A stretch of DNA of 64,000 nucleotides from Streptomyces fructofermentans (GTDB lineage: Bacteria > Actinomycetota > Actinomycetes > Streptomycetales > Streptomycetaceae). Position 1 is the stretch's first letter. Each line of letters begins with the position of its first letter. Below are positions 61,447-64,000 of this stretch, piece by piece. Below the pieces are notes generated by a model, which was not told the DNA's origin, made no database searches, and saw only the letters and a program-made list of their open reading frames with translations. The position numbers and the translations under genes were made by a program. The stretch covers positions 130,994-194,993 of the forward strand of contig NZ_BMWD01000010.1 in the NCBI RefSeq assembly GCF_014651055.1. Reading direction: 5' to 3'.

Positions 61447-63795
61447 ATGGCTACGCTCCTGTACCGGTTGGGCGCATTCGGTGCCCGACGTTGGCGAACG
61501 ATGTTGGTCGGATGGCTCCTGGCCCTGGGCGCGGTGATCGGCCTCGGTTTCTCCCTGGCCGGCTCGTTCGAGGACAGCAGCTCCATTCCCGGGTCACCGG
61601 CCCAGACGGCGCTCGACAGGATGGACCGTCACTTCCCCTCCCCGGACACCCAGTCCGCGCAGATCGTCTTCCGGGCCCCGCCGGGACAGAGGCTGACCGA
61701 CCCCGGACTGCGGAAGCCGCTGGCCGCCACCCTCGCGGCCACGGGTGACGTCCGAGGCGTGGCCGAGGTCGGCGACCCGGTCGAGGAGGGCGCCGTCTCC
61801 GAGGACGGACGCACCGCGGTCGCGGAGGTCGCCTTCACCACGAAGGAGGACGAGGACGTACCGGCCGGCACGCTCGACGCGGTGAGGGCCGCCGGGGCGC
61901 ACGCCGAGCGGGCGGGCCTCGTGACCATCTACGGAGGCGACGCCTTCGAGGAGTCCACCTCACCCTTCGGACCCGCCGAGATGGTCGGACTCGGCGTCGC
62001 CCTGGTCATCCTCGTGATCACCTTCGGCTCGCTGGTCGCCGCGGGACTGCCGCTCGTCACCGCGGTCCTCGGAGTCGTCGGCACCATGGCCGCGATGACG
62101 GGCCTGGCCACCGTGGTCGGCGTGACCGACAGCGCGCCCACCCTGTCGATCATGCTCGGACTGGCCGTCGGCATCGACTACGCCCTGTTCATCGTCTCGC
62201 GGCACCGGGCGCAGCTCGCCGCGGGGATGCCCGTCGCCCGGTCCGTCGCCGAGGCCAACGCCACCGCGGGCAGCGCCGTCGTCTTCGCCGGTGCCACCGT
62301 CGTCATCGCGCTCGCCGGCCTGTCGGTCGCCGGGGTGCCCATGCTGACCTCCATGGGACTCGCGTCCGCCGGAGCCGTCGCCATGGCCGTCGTCCTCGCG
62401 CTGGGTCTGCTCCCCGCGGTCATGGGGATGGCCGGCACCAGGCTGACCCCGAGGCCCGGCAAGGACCGGCCGGCAGGGCACGGGGACCGGACGCCGGGCG
62501 CGCGCCGCGTCCCGGGCCTGCTGCGCCTTCCCCTGCGCGTGGTCGGTCGCCTCTCCTCCGTCGCCGCACGAACGGCCGGCCGCGGGCGCACCCCGGGGTC
62601 CGACGGCCGTACGGGGCGGACCGCGACACACGGTGGGCGCGTCACCCTGGGGGAGCGCTGGACCGCGGGCGTGCTGCGCCGCCCGGTGCGTACGCTCGTC
62701 CTCGGAACGCTCCTTCTCGCCGCCCTCGCCCTGCCGGCGACGCAGCTCCGACTCGCGGTCACCGACGAGGGCAACAGCCCCACCGGCACGTCCGCCCGCC
62801 AGGCCTACGACGTGATCGGCGACGCCTTCGGGCCCGGGGCGAACGGCCCCCTCGTCGTCCTCGTCGAGGCCGACGACCCGGCCGCCGTCGGCACGGCCGC
62901 CACCGACGTCCGGGCCGGGCTGCACGACGTCGACGGCATCGCGGACATCGGCGACGTCGACACGGCGGAGGACGGCACGGCCGCGCGCATCCGGATCATC
63001 CCCAGCACCGGGCCGCGGACCGAGGAGACGAGCGCGCTGGTCTCCCGACTGCGCACCGAGGCGCGTCGGGCCGCCGAAGCCGGCGGCGCCCACGCCGCCG
63101 TCACCGGCATGACCGCCGTCAGCATCGACGTCTCCGAAAAACTCGGCGGCGCACTGGTCCCCTTCGCGATCGTCGTGGTCGGCCTCTCCCTGCTCCTCCT
63201 GATGATCGCCTTCCGGTCCGTCGCCGTGCCGGTCAAGGCGACCATCGGATTCCTGCTGTCCGTCGGAGCCGCGTTCGGCGCGACCGTCGCGGTCTTCCAA
63301 TGGGGCTGGGCCGCCGGACTGCTGGGCGTGAGCGGCGAGGGCCCGGTCCCGAGCTTCATGCCCATCATCGTCATGGCCGTGCTCTTCGGCCTCGCCATGG
63401 ACTACGAGGTCTTCCTCGTGTCCGCCGTCCGGGAGGACTACGTACGGCACGGCGACGCCCGCGCCGCCGTCCTCGCGGGAGCCCGCAACGCCGCCCGCGT
63501 GGTCACCTCGGCCGCCCTCATCATGGTCTCGGTGTTCATCGGCTTCCTGTTCTCCCACGACGCCGACATCATGCCGATCGCGTTCGCGCTGGCCTTCGGC
63601 GTCCTGGTGGACGCCTTCCTGGTCCGGATGACCCTGGTACCGGCGGCACTCGCGCTCCTCGGCGACCGAGCCTGGTGGCTGCCCCGCCGGCTCGACCGCC
63701 TCCTTCCGCATCTCGACGTCGAGGGCGGGAACCGCCGCACGCCCGACGCGGCACCGCAGGACCCCGTCAGGACCCCCGCCCCCGTGAGCCGCTGA
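61447..63795 (+). CDS. MMPL-family RND transporter
   Basis: A 782-aa membrane transporter of the MmpL/RND superfamily with 12 predicted helices in two repeats: one helix, an exporter domain (about 40-175), five helices (about 178-345), a Pro/Arg-rich cytosolic linker (about 350-410), then the same pattern. Proton-relay segments GLAVGIDYALFIVSRHR and GLAMDYEVFLVSAVREDY are intact. It likely exports lipids or small molecules. ATG 61447 is chosen; ATG 61432 is an alternative. A response regulator follows. Confidence 0.92.
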   Translation: MATLLYRLGAFGARRWRTMLVGWLLALGAVIGLGFSLAGSFEDSSSIPGSPAQTALDRMDRHFPSPDTQSAQIVFRAPPGQRLTDPGLRKPLAATLAATGDVRGVAEVGDPVEEGAVSEDGRTAVAEVAFTTKEDEDVPAGTLDAVRAAGAHAERAGLVTIYGGDAFEESTSPFGPAEMVGLGVALVILVITFGSLVAAGLPLVTAVLGVVGTMAAMTGLATVVGVTDSAPTLSIMLGLAVGIDYALFIVSRHRAQLAAGMPVARSVAEANATAGSAVVFAGATVVIALAGLSVAGVPMLTSMGLASAGAVAMAVVLALGLLPAVMGMAGTRLTPRPGKDRPAGHGDRTPGARRVPGLLRLPLRVVGRLSSVAARTAGRGRTPGSDGRTGRTATHGGRVTLGERWTAGVLRRPVRTLVLGTLLLAALALPATQLRLAVTDEGNSPTGTSARQAYDVIGDAFGPGANGPLVVLVEADDPAAVGTAATDVRAGLHDVDGIADIGDVDTAEDGTAARIRIIPSTGPRTEETSALVSRLRTEARRAAEAGGAHAAVTGMTAVSIDVSEKLGGALVPFAIVVVGLSLLLLMIAFRSVAVPVKATIGFLLSVGAAFGATVAVFQWGWAAGLLGVSGEGPVPSFMPIIVMAVLFGLAMDYEVFLVSAVREDYVRHGDARAAVLAGARNAARVVTSAALIMVSVFIGFLFSHDADIMPIAFALAFGVLVDAFLVRMTLVPAALALLGDRAWWLPRRLDRLLPHLDVEGGNRRTPDAAPQDPVRTPAPVSR

Positions 63796-63895
63796 GGCGA
63801 TGAAATCCCCGGCCGATACCGGGACATGCGCGACCTCCGGCGTACGGACACCGGTGGACGTCCCACGGCCCGTCCGGCCCGTACAAGGAGCACAC

Positions 63896-64000
63896 ATGAA
63901 CGCCGTCGAAGCACAGGACCCCGCAGACCGCGTGCTGGTGATCGACGACGACCCCGGTATCAGGCGCCTGCTGGTCTCCGCACTCGGCTTCGCCGGGTTC
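63896..64000 (+). CDS. response regulator, N-terminal part (cut by window end)
   Basis: The first 35 codons encode a receiver-domain start (ADRVLVIDDDPGIRRLLVSALGFAGF). The acidic pocket DDD is visible; the phospho-acceptor Asp lies beyond the window. AAGGAG precedes ATG 63896. It lies 100 bp after the MMPL gene and probably regulates it or a following kinase gene. The output domain is unknown. Confidence 0.85.
   Translation, partial: MNAVEAQDPADRVLVIDDDPGIRRLLVSALGFAGF

Noticed and set aside
61960..63897. 645-aa minus-strand frame over the MMPL gene
   Set aside because: Gly/Asp-rich shadow frame opposite a clear 12-helix transporter.

Overview
The window is chromosomal DNA of a high-GC actinomycete, almost certainly Streptomyces. 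The evidence is very strong G/C at third codon positions, many GTG and a few TTG starts, GTGA/ATGA stop-start overlaps, secreted RICIN-lectin hydrolases, SpoIIE-type phosphatases, Hanks-type kinases, ECF41 and ECF42 sigma factors and mycothiol-type enzymes. I see no rRNA, tRNA, CRISPR array, prophage or insertion sequence. The gene content looks like an accessory or arm-proximal region of environmental-response functions.

Layout. 0-3 kb: a PAS-GAF-SpoIIE phosphatase and a methyltransferase. 3-8.5 kb: a secreted lectin-hydrolase set (RICIN-GH18 chitinase, RICIN-beta-helix protein, ThuA-RICIN protein) behind a promoter with a DasR-like box, a palindrome over the -10 and a translationally coupled leader ORF. 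8.5-17.8 kb: a short-chain dehydrogenase, a DUF574-type methyltransferase, a TerF-like vWA protein, a kinase with a pentapeptide-repeat tail, an amber-interrupted RibD-like pseudogene, a secreted M15 peptidase and a secreted phospholipase A2. 17.8-22.6 kb: a rifampicin monooxygenase gene with a rifamycin-associated element, a YCII/ECF42 pair with a matching ECF promoter, and a secreted GH16-like protein.

22.7-29 kb: a sulfide/persulfide module (rhodanese, CstR/CsoR-type repressor, TauE exporter, CstB-like dioxygenase-rhodanese) with three matching operators, followed by an ECF41 neighbourhood (FAD oxidoreductase with an ECF41-like promoter, DoxX protein, ECF41 sigma factor). 29.7-37.1 kb: a five-gene minus-strand cluster (SWIM protein, 463-aa unknown, vWA protein, MoxR ATPase, DUF5682 protein). 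It resembles the uncharacterised Escherichia coli yehLMPQ set and is the best candidate here for an undescribed system. 37.6-47 kb: a pyruvate dehydrogenase (quinone)-like enzyme, small conserved proteins, an ArsR/VOC pair under a palindromic operator, a YhgE/Pip protein, a GreA-like protein, a DUF1275 protein and a rearranged P450 remnant with a heptanucleotide repeat.

47-52.5 kb: a transmembrane kinase fused to an oligopeptide-binding (SBP_bac_5) ectodomain, a mycothiol-dependent isomerase-family protein and a membrane SpoIIE phosphatase. 52.5-55 kb: a tiny membrane protein, an unknown protein and a BrkB/YihY protein. 55-61 kb: a secreted alpha/beta hydrolase, a LysR regulator, a tartrate/D-malate dehydrogenase, a 2-hydroxyacid dehydrogenase and a GntR regulator. 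The hydrolase and gntR promoters share a near-identical sequence, which suggests one hydroxy-acid regulon. 61-64 kb: an MMPL transporter and the start of a response regulator. Positions and motifs were read by eye; family names come from sequence recognition without database searches.
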